From positions 56,856 through 120,855 of the forward strand of contig VRVR01000064.1 in NCBI GenBank assembly GCA_009859145.1: a stretch of DNA of 64,000 nucleotides. Reading direction: 5' to 3'. Numbering within the stretch: the stretch's first letter is position 1; each line of letters begins with the position of its first letter. Below the pieces are notes generated by a model. That model did no database searches, was not told the origin of the DNA, and saw only the letters and a list, made by a program, of their open reading frames with translations. The translations under genes were made by a program, and so were the position numbers. Positions 1 to 9,962 of this stretch are shown here, one piece after another. This DNA comes from Andalucia godoyi (Eukaryota; Discoba; Jakobea; Jakobida; Andaluciidae).

Positions 1-1
1 G

Positions 2-1003
2 CCACGAACAGTCTCTGCACTGTCCTTGGACATCGTGAGCTCATTGTCCGTTTCTCCGAGACTGGAATTGACGGGAATGCTGCAGCGTGCACCAGTCCAT
101 GGAGTTGGGCTGCTGGATGACGTGGAATTGGCGATCGCGATGCTTGACACGACGATTTCTGTTGTGGTCAAGTGCTTTCCGACATCGGAGCAATCGGAAT
201 GGACGACCGAAAAGGGTGCGCTCGAAGAACTGTCGAAAATCGACTGGGGCCTTCATCGCTTCTGGGTGCCGTCGCTCCTGCATTCTGAACAGTCCGGTCA
301 CGGAGCTCTTGTATGCATGGCGCCCGTTGGAGTTCCGCTGCAGCTCGTTTCGTCTTGCTCGAATCGAGCTCTGGTTTTCTGCACAGAACTTTGTACCAAC
401 TAACCAGCATCATACATCAGTGCCATCAGCATGGCATACATCACCTGGACTTCTGCCCCGCAGAATGTAGTGTTGTTGGAGGGTGCGCAATGTGAATTTC
501 AGTTTCCCATTTGTTTGTTTGACTGGGCCGGTGCATCGTTGGTGCAAAAGCTCGACAGAAAGGAGTTCCATTACCACCCCGTGTTTTCTCCTGAGTGGTT
601 GTGGCTTGATTGGGTTCTAACCGATGAGCAGCGGCTACTCGTGTGTCTGCAGCAGGCTTTGCTCACGGTGTTCTACCTGGCAATCGGCGACGTCCTCTCG
701 TGGCTGCCGCCGGTGGCTGGTTACTTGAAAACATCGACTCGTCGTGCGGCACATACCTCGGTGGATATGCTGCCTGAGCTGTTTGAAATCCGAGAGCATA
801 ATATTCGCGATGTACTGAACCAGTCGATCACAATTCCTGCATTGGACACAGAGGAGCAGAGGCCCCTTCGTTCCTTTTTGCAGCAACTGCATCAGGAGTT
901 CCCCAGTTTGTTTGAGCGCGGAGAAAAATGCAGCGCAGATGCATCACTGTTGAGCCGGCTATTCGTGTTTTGTGCTACCCACAAGACAGTAAAAATGCAG
1001 TGA
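2..1003 (+). pseudogene. REase-kinase family relic, kinase part, cut by the window edge
   Basis: The frame is open from base 2 and matches residues ~335-660 of the intact family member at 54248-56230, so the 5' part lies outside the window. The kinase-like elements are present: VVVK (Lys), a GALEEL helix, a catalytic loop HHLDFCPQN and a metal-site motif FDWAGAS. Two compensating indels break it. About one base is missing after CTEL near 393, and one extra G lies near 465 within the catalytic-loop codons, so the frame goes 2, 1, 2. The stretch after SPEW is also shorter than in relatives. A real single-copy gene with sequencing errors is possible, but three other family loci here include two clearly broken ones. 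Homology is clear; functional status is inferred. Confidence 0.75.
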
Positions 1004-1430
1004 TTTCTTTTTGGGATGTTGGTTGCAGGCAACGAGCACACGTCACATGCGAATTCTGTATTTTAATTCTTTGTAAAGACGCTGCCAGTTGGTGGTTGCT
1101 ACAGAGCACGTCACCGAATGCACTAAGCATAGTAGACCGGGATGGCTTGTTGTAAAGAAGACCTGCAGCTGCTGACCAGCGGACATATCGGCCAGTGAAA
1201 CCACTTCGTTTCGCCAACCAGTCGAGAAGACAACGGCAAAAAGCAAACCAGTAAAAGAAAAAAAGCAGCTGCTGTGAAACTGCATTTTCTAGCAACTTGA
1301 ACTTCGTGAGTTTTCTCCAACTTTTCGTGTTTGGCTTTCCGAAAACGCAGTTAGCCACCGTCTTATCCGCCAACAGCAGAATAACATTAAGTGCCGATGC
1401 AAACATTCACTCACTCCATCCTTTGCGATC
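1004..1430. other. Intergenic, no gene seen
   Basis: This 427-base stretch between the kinase relic and the first DUF4246 gene has only short ORFs without recognisable motifs. It must hold the promoter of the gene starting at 1431, but I see no clear core element. Confidence 0.5.
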
Positions 1431-3005
1431 ATGACCCCATCCTGGAAGCCGTTGTGCGAATCGATCAAACTGCTGCGAACAGATCGTTTTCGCCGTTTTG
1501 TCGACATTCTTCGGCTGCAAAAATTGCCGTTTGTGTGGGAGGCCGTGGACCTTGCGTTACAAACGCGTGCGAAAACGGACAGTGCGTCCAATGCGCTCGC
1601 GGCTCTTCAACAAGAAACCGATGAGCGCTCTTTGAATCCGTTACCGGGCATTCAGTTACATTTGAGCATGCGTGTCCTCGAAGAAGACCGGAAGTTCGTG
1701 GAAGACAACATGTTTGCAGAAACTCGCGAAAAAGACAAGTTTTGGATGCGAAATTTTGGAGCCGGAAGTACTCTGTTAACGCTGGAGTATGGGTGGGAAC
1801 GGGGCATCTTCGACACCCTGATGCATGACGAAAAGGAAACACCCGAAGGTGTGGTGCACCACACCGGGTGCATATCCAAAGCAGATCTCGGATCCTTGAA
1901 TACTGCGATTGATGCTTTTCGCGACCGGGGCTCTGTCGCGGACTATCATCCAGGGTCTGGGAATCGCGTTCGCAACATTCTGCATCCCAGTCTGTTTCCG
2001 TACATCACAAAGGCGGAAACACCAAGTGAAAGAGAGACATACGCAGGACAGATGGAGGTCAAACCAGGGACCATTCGCACTCCTGAGCGAGAACACGGAG
2101 CAGAAAACGACGATTTTGGCCGCGTCTATCGAAGGTCGCGATACCAGTGGATGCCCTCTGAAGTGCATGTAGACGACGACGGAGTGCCAAAGTTTGCCTC
2201 CCCTGTGAATGGAGTGGATCCCCAGCGCGATGCTGACGTACAGCGCTGTCTAGAGTCGGTGCTGGCCCTGGCGATTCCAGCGTGGGAGCATGTTCTTGGA
2301 TACACGAAATCGATGCACTGGACCGACTATCAGACGGCACCTGGCAGCTGGCAGTTGCGTGGGAACCATGAGCTCGTCAGTGAACCTGTATCCTTGCGTG
2401 GCAAGCGGCTGCAAGTCATCCCCAAGATCGCAGACATTCAGTTGAAGGAACGCGATGACATTCACGAAGGGGTCTGGCACGTGGAAGGCCTTTCACACGA
2501 ACGAATTGTTGCCACTGCGCTTGCGTATCTGCGAAAAGATGAAAAGATGCAAGATGGATCTTTGCTGTTTCGGCGCTCATTCACCACCGACGAGACAAGT
2601 TTCGTGGCATGGAGCAGTCGGCAAGACGAAGCTGCCACATCACCACTGCTGTCTGCAGGCCTCATTCCGCTGGGCAAGCTCACTCCAAATGCAGGTGACC
2701 TCGTTGCATTTCCCAACAGCCATCAGCACAAACTGGAGCCCATCTTTACGAGTGCGAGCAAATGGGAAGCCAGTGCAAATACCAGTGGCCTTACACGAAC
2801 TGTCACTCGACGGGTTGTAGCATTCTTCCTTGTTGACCCGTCCAATCCGATTGTCTCCACCGCAGACGTTGTGCACTTGCCGGACACTATGCTGAGCTAC
2901 GAAGCAAGGTGTCGGATTCGCCTCGCGATGATGGCGGAGCGATCTGCTGCAAAGAAGGACCTGAACGAGGAACTTTCGCACAATTTTAACTTTTGCGAGC
3001 ATTGA
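1431..3005 (+). CDS. DUF4246 family protein, copy 1 (intronless)
   Basis: A 524-residue protein of the DUF4246 family, which is known mainly from fungi. Family landmarks in order are DYHPGSGNRVRNILHPSL (~175-195), YQWMPSEV (~240), PVSLRGKRLQVIPKIAD, EGVWHVEGLSHERIVATAL (~350), GDLVAFPNSHQHKLEPI (~430) and RRVVAFFLVDPSNPIVSTAD (~465). His350-x-Glu352 and His433 are spaced like the HxD/E...H iron triad of 2-oxoglutarate oxygenases, so an oxygenase-like role is plausible but unproven. The start is the first ATG of the open frame. Nearest relatives here are copy 2 at 8018-9778 and two 3'-end relics at ~9963 and ~34593. The relic at ~9963 is nearly identical to this C-terminus. No signal peptide or membrane segment is visible. 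Confidence 0.9.
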   Translation: MTPSWKPLCESIKLLRTDRFRRFVDILRLQKLPFVWEAVDLALQTRAKTDSASNALAALQQETDERSLNPLPGIQLHLSMRVLEEDRKFVEDNMFAETREKDKFWMRNFGAGSTLLTLEYGWERGIFDTLMHDEKETPEGVVHHTGCISKADLGSLNTAIDAFRDRGSVADYHPGSGNRVRNILHPSLFPYITKAETPSERETYAGQMEVKPGTIRTPEREHGAENDDFGRVYRRSRYQWMPSEVHVDDDGVPKFASPVNGVDPQRDADVQRCLESVLALAIPAWEHVLGYTKSMHWTDYQTAPGSWQLRGNHELVSEPVSLRGKRLQVIPKIADIQLKERDDIHEGVWHVEGLSHERIVATALAYLRKDEKMQDGSLLFRRSFTTDETSFVAWSSRQDEAATSPLLSAGLIPLGKLTPNAGDLVAFPNSHQHKLEPIFTSASKWEASANTSGLTRTVTRRVVAFFLVDPSNPIVSTADVVHLPDTMLSYEARCRIRLAMMAERSAAKKDLNEELSHNFNFCEH

Positions 3006-3976
3006 CAAGGAGTAAACAATCCAGAGGATGGTGGAAGGTAAATTTAATCATTCGTCGGATCCTGTTTTGTCTCTGCATACGTAGCCATATCGCCACTCTC
3101 TGAATACAGCACCCGAGCGTTCTCGTGGGCGCTGAATGTGCGCAAACAGTCGCTCCTTTGTATAAATGTAATGTTTGATAATTCGCTCAAAATCGTTTCA
3201 TCGGACTCCTCATTCTCAATCTTGCATGCTCTGCGTAATCGCAAGCCTTGGCTGTACAAAACATCAATAGAGTAGGAACAATCATCTTTTTAATCAATCA
3301 ATCCGATGAAAGGCCTGAATGTTTCTCTGATGTACCTGCGTAATCTCAGGCGTCTGATTTTCAGCTTTGGTCAGAGTAACACCGACCAACATGTGTGAAC
3401 GTGAGCTCCTACAAGCGTAGAGTCGTTGAGCAGAGCAATCTCTTACATCAAGCGCTTCTTGTAATTCAAATGGAATTCACGCATGTAGAAAAGAAACATG
3501 CACGAAGCATGCTTGGAGTCGTCAACTGCGCCTCGGTCGGGGTCTGGATCTGCGTCCGGGGATCTAGTAGCTGCATTCGTTCCTCTGGAGTCGGCACAGC
3601 GGTTCCTGCGAAGTATTTACAAATGAATCTTGCAAACAATTGGTGCTTACCGCAAAAAGATCTCCATATCTTGATCTGCCACATCCATTTCTAAATTCGT
3701 TCTTCCGTGAATATTACTTTTTATCAAGGTTCAAGAGGAACAGCAAGATGCTGATTCCCGAAACGCAAGCACCAAAGAATTCGCATGGACCGTAGATCTC
3801 CAGAAACTTCGAACCCGTCGATTTTTCTCACGGACTTTGTCTTGCGTGATCTTCCACCTCTCTCCCCAGGAACTCGAATAGTTTATGCATCAACGTTTCT
3901 GTTTTTTTCTGTTTTTTCTCAGCGCAGACAACTACGTAGTGCTCAGACATAACGACAGGACGAACGAGAATATGAA
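3006..3976 (-). other. Gap with a possible small spliced gene
   Basis: No long ORF is present. On the minus strand an ATG at 3702 opens a short frame interrupted by a strong intron candidate of 45 nt (gtaagc...cttcgcag). A second candidate of ~38 nt (gtaaga...cttgtag) follows, then an open frame ending at 3044 (71 codons, IENEESDETILSELSN). The phases of all exons do not join cleanly in one solution, so I give no product. Transcript data would settle whether one intron-containing gene fills 3044-3702. Confidence 0.25.
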
Positions 3977-4918
3977 ATGATGCCGGCGTTAGCTTCCGAC
4001 TTTTCCGTTGTTGCAATCTCTAGCACTCCAGGTAGTGTTAGAAACAATGAAAATGTAACTCCAGTGTCCATTTCGGCTGGACAGTTGATCATAGATGCTC
4101 TTTCGCATTCGCTTGGCATCACCGAGTACTCCTCTACTGATGGCATCTTTCTATGCAAGCACTCGTGTTCCGAGTCTATTCTTCGTTCGCTGAATGAAGC
4201 TTCTGCTCTGCTGTGCCGACACTTTGAGATTATTTCGGAAGGCAACCGGATGTCTTTGGAATCATGCAAACTTCAAGGCCTTGCTATCGATGCCGTGCAA
4301 ATCCCGTCGCTGTTTGTGCCTGCTGCTGCCGACGGTTGGCTATACGTTTATACCAATGTGGACCCTCGAAAGAAAGAAGCCAAGAAAGCATTAGAGCGGT
4401 CGCAGATTGAAGATGCGCTGCAGCGGCTTGCGCCTTTTCTCGTTGAGGCTCATCCTTGTTTTTCTCCCAATCTGCCTTCCTTGCCTCCTGTGCTGCAATT
4501 TTTGCTCACGATCAGAGATGGGTTGCAGTTAACCGCCGCCAGCGGAAATGCCGCGTACATGGCACGTCTTTTCTCCTGTGACAAGATGCTGGAATTGACT
4601 CAATACATGCGTGACAGTGGCCAGTTCATTTTATTCGGTGACGGTGATGATGAACCACTTGTGTTTCCCGAGATAATTCAACAGGATTGCGTAGCCATTG
4701 GTGGTGATTATGACTCACCAGTATTCTTGTTGAATACTCGTAAAGGAGACATTGGAGAAGGATCTGTTTTGTGGTGGGACTTGTCATGTTGTGAAGTGTA
4801 TTATGTTGCGCCGAATTTGGGATCCTTTCTTCAGAGTGCGGTGCCTCATTTGGAGAGGTTGGCTAGCAAGGAAGATTCAAAATGTTTCATTCTTTATTAT
4901 TTAATGCGCGACTGCTGA
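3977..4918 (+). CDS. Hypothetical protein, possible SMI1/KNR4-like C-terminus
   Basis: A 313-residue soluble protein with two tandem ATGs at the start. The C-terminal ~90 residues run VFPEIIQQDCVAIGGDY, then GSVLWWDLSCCEVYYVAP and LGSFLQSAVPHLERL. This acid-DL...vyy.A..l..FL pattern resembles the end of SMI1/KNR4 (SUKH) domains, which are protein-binding modules of fungal cell-wall regulators and bacterial immunity proteins. The N-terminal half has no recognisable motif. No signal peptide or TM segment is visible. The reading frame is well supported by length, but the SUKH assignment rests on a weak eye match. Confidence 0.6.
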   Translation: MMPALASDFSVVAISSTPGSVRNNENVTPVSISAGQLIIDALSHSLGITEYSSTDGIFLCKHSCSESILRSLNEASALLCRHFEIISEGNRMSLESCKLQGLAIDAVQIPSLFVPAAADGWLYVYTNVDPRKKEAKKALERSQIEDALQRLAPFLVEAHPCFSPNLPSLPPVLQFLLTIRDGLQLTAASGNAAYMARLFSCDKMLELTQYMRDSGQFILFGDGDDEPLVFPEIIQQDCVAIGGDYDSPVFLLNTRKGDIGEGSVLWWDLSCCEVYYVAPNLGSFLQSAVPHLERLASKEDSKCFILYYLMRDC

Positions 4919-5545
4919 ATCGTCTGTCGTCCATGTTTTTGTTTTCTTTGCTGTCATGGTTCGAAAGTGTCTTCAACAGTAATGCTGCTTCTCGACAATG
5001 AATGAGTTGTTCATCTGTACCTTACGACGAAGGCACCTCGAATGCACGGAGTTCAGTCAGTCGGCAGAGAACTCCGAGTGGTAGTGACATACTGTGTTCA
5101 TGCTTTTGCATAAACGATGCGCCACCCCGGTAATTGGCCGGCCGAATGGAATCGTGTTGTTTCGGACCACAAAACAAGGAATGAATAAGCGCTGATGAAC
5201 ATACGGCGTTGAAAACAAGGAAAACGACTATATGGGGTCATGCTTCCCACCACGCAGAAGCTCTAACTCGGAAGGGCCGTGAATTTGTTAACCCTGGAAG
5301 ACATTTTGCCGCCGCAATCCGCATCAACGGACAGTTGCAGCAGCCAAATGCACACCCATCCATCGCGCTGTTCAGACAAGATGCTTCTTCCATCGCCTTT
5401 TCTTCTTTATAACATCTTCGTTCCAGTTATTCTTTTCTTAAAGTTGTTGTCGGTACTCCATGACGATACACGTCCATAATGATGTATGGTCGTGGATTAT
5501 TCTTGAGCTGCATGCCATGGCCCTTGCAGATGTGTGCTCTGCTGA
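4919..5545. other. Region without a supported gene
   Basis: Only short frames without ATG starts occur here. A plus-strand frame from the ATG at 5459 reads across to ~5610 with a hydrophobic end, and may be an upstream exon of the DUF3395-like frame that follows. I could not find a clean splice solution. Confidence 0.3.
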
Positions 5546-5851
5546 GGGGCAACCCCACATAGTCTCGTTTCCGATATATCGACTTCCAACAATCCTGCTG
5601 CTTGTGGGTTGACGATTCTGCATGCAGACTATTGTCGTGCCGATCGTCCTCACGAGTGTTTCAGTGCGACTTGGCGCGTGCGCAATCTCGTCGACATCGA
5701 CCACATTTCATTTTCCGGAGATCACAGCCACCAGCTTGGCGAAGATCCATTCTTCGGGATCGTGAACGTGCTTTTTATCGAATACAAACACAAGGGCGAT
5801 GTGAAACAAGTCTTGATTCCAGAGGGCACCGCAATGACTATTCCTGCATAA
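5546..5851 (+). CDS. DUF3395-like C-terminal fragment or exon
   Basis: This open frame lacks its own ATG and so is probably the last exon of a spliced gene or a relic. It reads LTILHADYC, then VRNLVDIDHISF, PFFGIVNVLFIEYKHKG and VKQVLIPEGTAMTIPA, ending in TAA. The pattern ILxAxYG..., (L)V.d..l.f, dP.pgv.k.L.v.Y...g....v.ipeg..l.IP matches the C-terminal DUF3395 domain of DNAJC11-type proteins. No J domain is visible upstream. A tract of 12 T residues (5858-5869) follows the stop. Confidence 0.4.
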   Translation, partial: GATPHSLVSDISTSNNPAACGLTILHADYCRADRPHECFSATWRVRNLVDIDHISFSGDHSHQLGEDPFFGIVNVLFIEYKHKGDVKQVLIPEGTAMTIPA

Positions 5852-6038
5852 AATCTGTTTTTTTTTTTTGACGCATGTTTAGTTTGTAAAGGCAGCGACC
5901 AATGCGATTTTGAATTTTGTTACTGCAGATGACAGTGAAACACGACCAAGTGCTCATACTTTGCGGAACTTTGTCTTCCGGATTCAGATCCTGGAGGAAT
6001 TCGATCATGGGGGATCAAAAGACTGCATATCGAGCAGG

Positions 6039-6340
6039 TCACGTTGCATCGGGTCGCCCAATGCGGATGCTGATCGCATCTGCGGCGAGTAAAGACCTGT
6101 TTTCGGTCGTTCGGATAATTTTTTGCTTGTTTGTGTAAGCAATGTGAGCGGAGTGCTCGTGCATGAGCTGGAAGACAATTTGCCGCAATACGTCTTGTGA
6201 ACGGCGGTGCATAAGGTAAGGTCGGACCGTTTTGACAAGGGAATTTTCACCGGAGCGGGTTTACTTTGAAGATTTTCGGAGCTGCTGTTGTCCATTTCGA
6301 AGGCGTTCAGACACGGTTGATTTCTTCTAGATGTTGCCAT
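6039..6340 (-). CDS. Possible two-exon small protein
   Basis: On the minus strand, exon 1 (6340-6265) begins with ATG and ends NLQ. A 71-nt GT-AG interval (6264-6194) then joins in frame to exon 2 (6193-6039), giving 76 residues. Exon 2 is helical in appearance: VLRQIVFQLMHEHSAHIAY, then IIRTTENRSLLAADAISI. The helix-loop-helix spacing is loosely reminiscent of a histone fold, but I do not claim it. An unspliced alternative frame of ~111 residues from the same ATG also exists. The gene would be divergent from the one starting at 6373. Confidence 0.25.
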
Positions 6341-6372
6341 TTTTTCACATTTGAATCTTTGAACCAGAACAT

Positions 6373-7242
6373 ATGGTTCGTGAGTTGAAGCATGCGATGC
6401 TGGATACCAATGGGGACTATCGCAAGTACAGAACAAACCCAAAGTTCCGCGGCGGCTGGTTCCTCGATTGTTTCAATCCCATCGAGTACTATGAGTACGC
6501 CAAAAGCGGGCAACTAGCTCTTTATGCCGCTGTTCAGCTGGCGGTCCTGATTCTTCTGTACGTGTTCTTCTTCTCGACCATTTCCACAGATTCGTGGTAC
6601 GGCATGGCGTTCTTTATTGCAGTCATTCTTCGACTGATTGTGAACCTGACCACGTACAATCCGCTCCACATCTTGTTTCGCAGATGGCGACTCTTGCAGT
6701 ATGCGGGTCCGATGGTGACCCCCGAGAATTACATGGCACAAGAATTTCAAGTCGCGATATTCGAACGGTACTCGCGCTGGATTGACTGGTTCTGGATCAT
6801 TCTCTCCAAGAGCAAGCTGCTGCGAGTGCTGTACACTCTGTGGATGCTGTTCTTCTTCGTCGTCACCGGGATGAGCATTATTCTTGGAATGACGGAGAAG
6901 TCCGACAACCTCAAGTTCCTGTGGCTCATTCTGCCGGTGGCGGATTTCGTCATCTCGTCGCTCCGTCTGGGAAGCGCGGGAGCTGTGGAGCGCAACGAAG
7001 AACCATTTGACCTTCTTGGAGAGTACTCTGTATCCAAAACGGTGCAGATCTCGAGCAACTCCACCCTGACAACCACATACACTGATGCTCAAGTCTACTT
7101 TCTCGATTCGGTGACATTGTACAATCCAAATGGTGGGAACACGCGTCTCGGAAGTTCAGACGCCCAAGTATCTGACACTGCCGGCATCGAAATGCATCCG
7201 CCACCGCATTCACAAGGAACTGGAGCCTCCTCTGCATGGTAG
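6373..7242 (+). CDS. Multi-pass membrane protein of unknown function
   Basis: A 289-residue protein with about four hydrophobic segments: LALYAAVQLAVLILLYVFFF (~50-70), YGMAFFIAVILRLIVNL (~80-97), LYTLWMLFFFVVTGMSIIL (~155-175) and FLWLILPVADFVISSL (~182-200). A soluble Ser/Thr-rich tail of ~90 residues follows. The N-terminus before TM1 contains FRGGWFLDCFNP. The first ATG of the frame is used. I recognise no family. Topology suggests an integral membrane protein with a long tail on one face. Confidence 0.75.
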   Translation: MVRELKHAMLDTNGDYRKYRTNPKFRGGWFLDCFNPIEYYEYAKSGQLALYAAVQLAVLILLYVFFFSTISTDSWYGMAFFIAVILRLIVNLTTYNPLHILFRRWRLLQYAGPMVTPENYMAQEFQVAIFERYSRWIDWFWIILSKSKLLRVLYTLWMLFFFVVTGMSIILGMTEKSDNLKFLWLILPVADFVISSLRLGSAGAVERNEEPFDLLGEYSVSKTVQISSNSTLTTTYTDAQVYFLDSVTLYNPNGGNTRLGSSDAQVSDTAGIEMHPPPHSQGTGASSAW

Positions 7243-8017
7243 ACAGTAAATTGTGTCCTTTTTCTTGCCCACAGCCATTAGAAAATATGAAGGTAATAAG
7301 TGGATTGCCGTCTGAAATGGGCCATATTGCAACCCTCAGTCATTGTATGTTTTCCCAAAAGACAAATCGCGCTTTTCCGAACGTTAGGCGGACTTGTGCG
7401 AATCGGCTAAATAAGTGTTCTTCGATTCTTGTAGAGCTTACCACTTCAGTATACAAGTGGTCGCTTACAAAACTGATGCTCACTATATGAGACTTTTCTG
7501 AGACAGTCCCTCAACTCATGACTCAAAGGATCAAGTTCGGGTGATCTTCTTGTCCTCTGAGATTTTCAAAAAACCAGCTTTCTCGCTATCTCCTGCCAAA
7601 GAGTTCGAAAACTGTGACAAGCTGAGAGTTTCGCAAGAGAGAGAAGCAGACGGTCAGTTACATGCAAGCTGGTTAGTGTGACTGCGCAATGACGATCCAT
7701 CGGTTGATACATCATATAGTAATAGTAACAGGAAAAGTTCTACCTCTGAGTCTCTCATCCTTTATCTTTGGAAGCAAGTTTTCCTGACTGCCCATTCTCT
7801 TTCTCTAGCGACTCTGGTTCAAGAATGGATCGAATGGTGCCTTTCCTGTCGTTCCCATGGGTGAACTAATGCACCCCCGAAGGAACTGAAAGAAATAAAA
7901 AATTTGATTTTTCTTTTCAAATGAAGAAATACATTCGGCTAAAAAGCCCCCGAAATTCAAATTTCCCGAGACTCCTAAGAGCTCGGGTCTTTGCACGAAA
8001 GCGGAACACCCTCGTCC
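7243..8017. other. Intergenic, no gene seen
   Basis: Short frames only; a weak 84-codon frame overlaps the end of the preceding gene and has no motif. This stretch should hold the 3' end of the membrane-protein gene and the promoter of DUF4246 copy 2. Confidence 0.45.
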
Positions 8018-9778
8018 ATGTCTTGGAATTTCCGCAAGGAAACACGTCTTCTTTGCGACCTGTCTCTCACGAGTTTTCCCTGTTCGATACGTCAGGTTCG
8101 TTTATTTCCAATGCCGCCGCCTTCAAGTCGATATCCTCGGGCATCCGACTTTCCGCTCGAAATCAGTCTTTCCGAGTATGTCTCCAGTCTCAGCAGCGGC
8201 ACGGATTATTTGGAGAAAGTGTGTGTCGAGGCTTTTTGTGCAGTTGGAAAGCACGGTTCCGTGGCAGCAGCACTGCAAGCAATCGTGGAAGCAGACAAGG
8301 ATCCGCAAGCAGCAATCATGAACTTCGTCACACGGCACATTCTGGAGAACATCCCATCCATTGCAAATGGTCCTGGAGACGCGTACACGCATCTGGAAGA
8401 TGCAAAAGGTGGTCCTCTGCTGTCAGCGCTGTTGAAAGGATATGAAGATGCCAGGCACGACGATTTCGACTTTGATTACGAACGAGAGGAAGATGAAGAT
8501 GGAAACTCATCGGCGGCCACCGTGCTCGATGCACCTGAGGGCGTTGCCCATGTTGCCCATGCGCTTAATACCGCTGAGCTGGATTTCATGAATGCGGCTG
8601 TGAATCGATACAAAAACGCACAGCCTTCTGCGGACTATCATCCCGGTTCGAGCCGGCGTGTCCGAGACATTTTGCACCCCTCTATGCATCCCTACATTGC
8701 ACCGTCCAACACGGACGAGGAGAAAGCAGCAATTGACACGGATTTGAACCGGAATGATGCGGGTCACAAATTTGCAAATTTGAAGAACATCAAGTCGGGA
8801 TTTGTTCCGAACATCCTGTACGACGCCGAAAAGCAAGGATACATCTCCCGTACGCTGTATTTGCACTCGGCCATTCAAGATGAGTTTGCACGCACGTGGA
8901 GAGGTTCTCGGTATCAGTGGATGCCCACGGATGTGTCGATCACCAAGGCTGGAAAAGCTCGTTTTTTAGGACCGTTGAATGCTCTGGATGCCGAGATTGA
9001 CCAGGATGTTATCCAACACTTTGAAACCATTCTGTCGAAAATGGTTCCGTTGTGGGAGTATGTCCTTGGATACACGGCGGCTGCGCAATGGGATCAGTAC
9101 GTGAACAACCAGGAGGAAGATGTAGGCGTTCTCGTGGTAGAGCCAGTGAGTCTCCGCGGACGGACCATCCAGGTTATCCCCAAAATTGCGGATATCGAGA
9201 TCAAGCCCGGCGGTGGTCCAGAGTTCCATGAAGGTGTGTGGCATGTAGAAGGCCTCTCTCATGAGCACATTGTGTCCACTGGCATCGCCTACCTCCAGAT
9301 CGACGATGGCATTCTTGGTGGCCGCCTGCGATTCCGCAGACCGTTTCTGCCAGGCGAGATTGCAGAACTGAAGGATAGTATTCCACAAGAGTTCGGCAAG
9401 CTTTCACCGGCGATTGTCGCAGGCATCCTACGTCTTGGCTCCATTGAGCCGGCTCCAGGCGACATTGTGGTCTTTCCGAATAGCCATCAGCACAAACTCG
9501 AACGCATCACGGCACACCGGACATTGGCATCATCCTCTCGATCTCGATCACGCGCAAGGCAACCGGTGGATCACTTGGTGCGCCGAATTGTGTGTTTCTT
9601 CCTGGTGAATCCAGAAGAGCGCATCGTCTCCACTTCAGACGTCGAAGTTCTTCCGAGCCAGGTTCTTGACTATGAGACCGCTTGCCGCGTTCGAGAAGCA
9701 ATGATGAAGGAGCGTGCTATGCTCAAAAAAGATCTCAATCGGGATTTCTACCACAACTATAACTTTTGTGAGCATTAA
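8018..9778 (+). CDS. DUF4246 family protein, copy 2 (intronless)
   Basis: Paralogue of the gene at 1431-3005 with the same landmark order: DYHPGSSRRVRDILHPSMHP, YQWMPTDV, PVSLRGRTIQVIPKIAD, EGVWHVEGLSHEHIVSTG, GDIVVFPNSHQHKLE and RRIVCFFLVNPEERIVST. The His-x-Glu...His spacing is kept. It is longer at the N-terminus than copy 1 and carries an acidic insert near YEREEDEDGN. The frame is open upstream, but the first ATG is at 8018. A second ATG at 8111 (MPPPSS...) would remove a 31-residue basic, possibly transit-like segment, and I cannot decide between them. A decayed C-terminal piece related to copy 1 lies ~180 bases downstream. Confidence 0.88.
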   Translation: MSWNFRKETRLLCDLSLTSFPCSIRQVRLFPMPPPSSRYPRASDFPLEISLSEYVSSLSSGTDYLEKVCVEAFCAVGKHGSVAAALQAIVEADKDPQAAIMNFVTRHILENIPSIANGPGDAYTHLEDAKGGPLLSALLKGYEDARHDDFDFDYEREEDEDGNSSAATVLDAPEGVAHVAHALNTAELDFMNAAVNRYKNAQPSADYHPGSSRRVRDILHPSMHPYIAPSNTDEEKAAIDTDLNRNDAGHKFANLKNIKSGFVPNILYDAEKQGYISRTLYLHSAIQDEFARTWRGSRYQWMPTDVSITKAGKARFLGPLNALDAEIDQDVIQHFETILSKMVPLWEYVLGYTAAAQWDQYVNNQEEDVGVLVVEPVSLRGRTIQVIPKIADIEIKPGGGPEFHEGVWHVEGLSHEHIVSTGIAYLQIDDGILGGRLRFRRPFLPGEIAELKDSIPQEFGKLSPAIVAGILRLGSIEPAPGDIVVFPNSHQHKLERITAHRTLASSSRSRSRARQPVDHLVRRIVCFFLVNPEERIVSTSDVEVLPSQVLDYETACRVREAMMKERAMLKKDLNRDFYHNYNFCEH

Positions 9779-9962
9779 TTTGTTTTTGGTCTTGTGGTTG
9801 TTGTTGTTTTGTTTTCCGAGGTTTAATATGTGTGTTTTTCTGATTCGTAAAAGGCAGTCATGATAGCAGTATTTCCAGTCTCTCAACTTGCTGCAGTGGT
9901 AACTGCTGGTAGCCGATAGCTGCACCGCCAGCGTTTGCGTGTTTTCCAGAAGAATACCGCGG

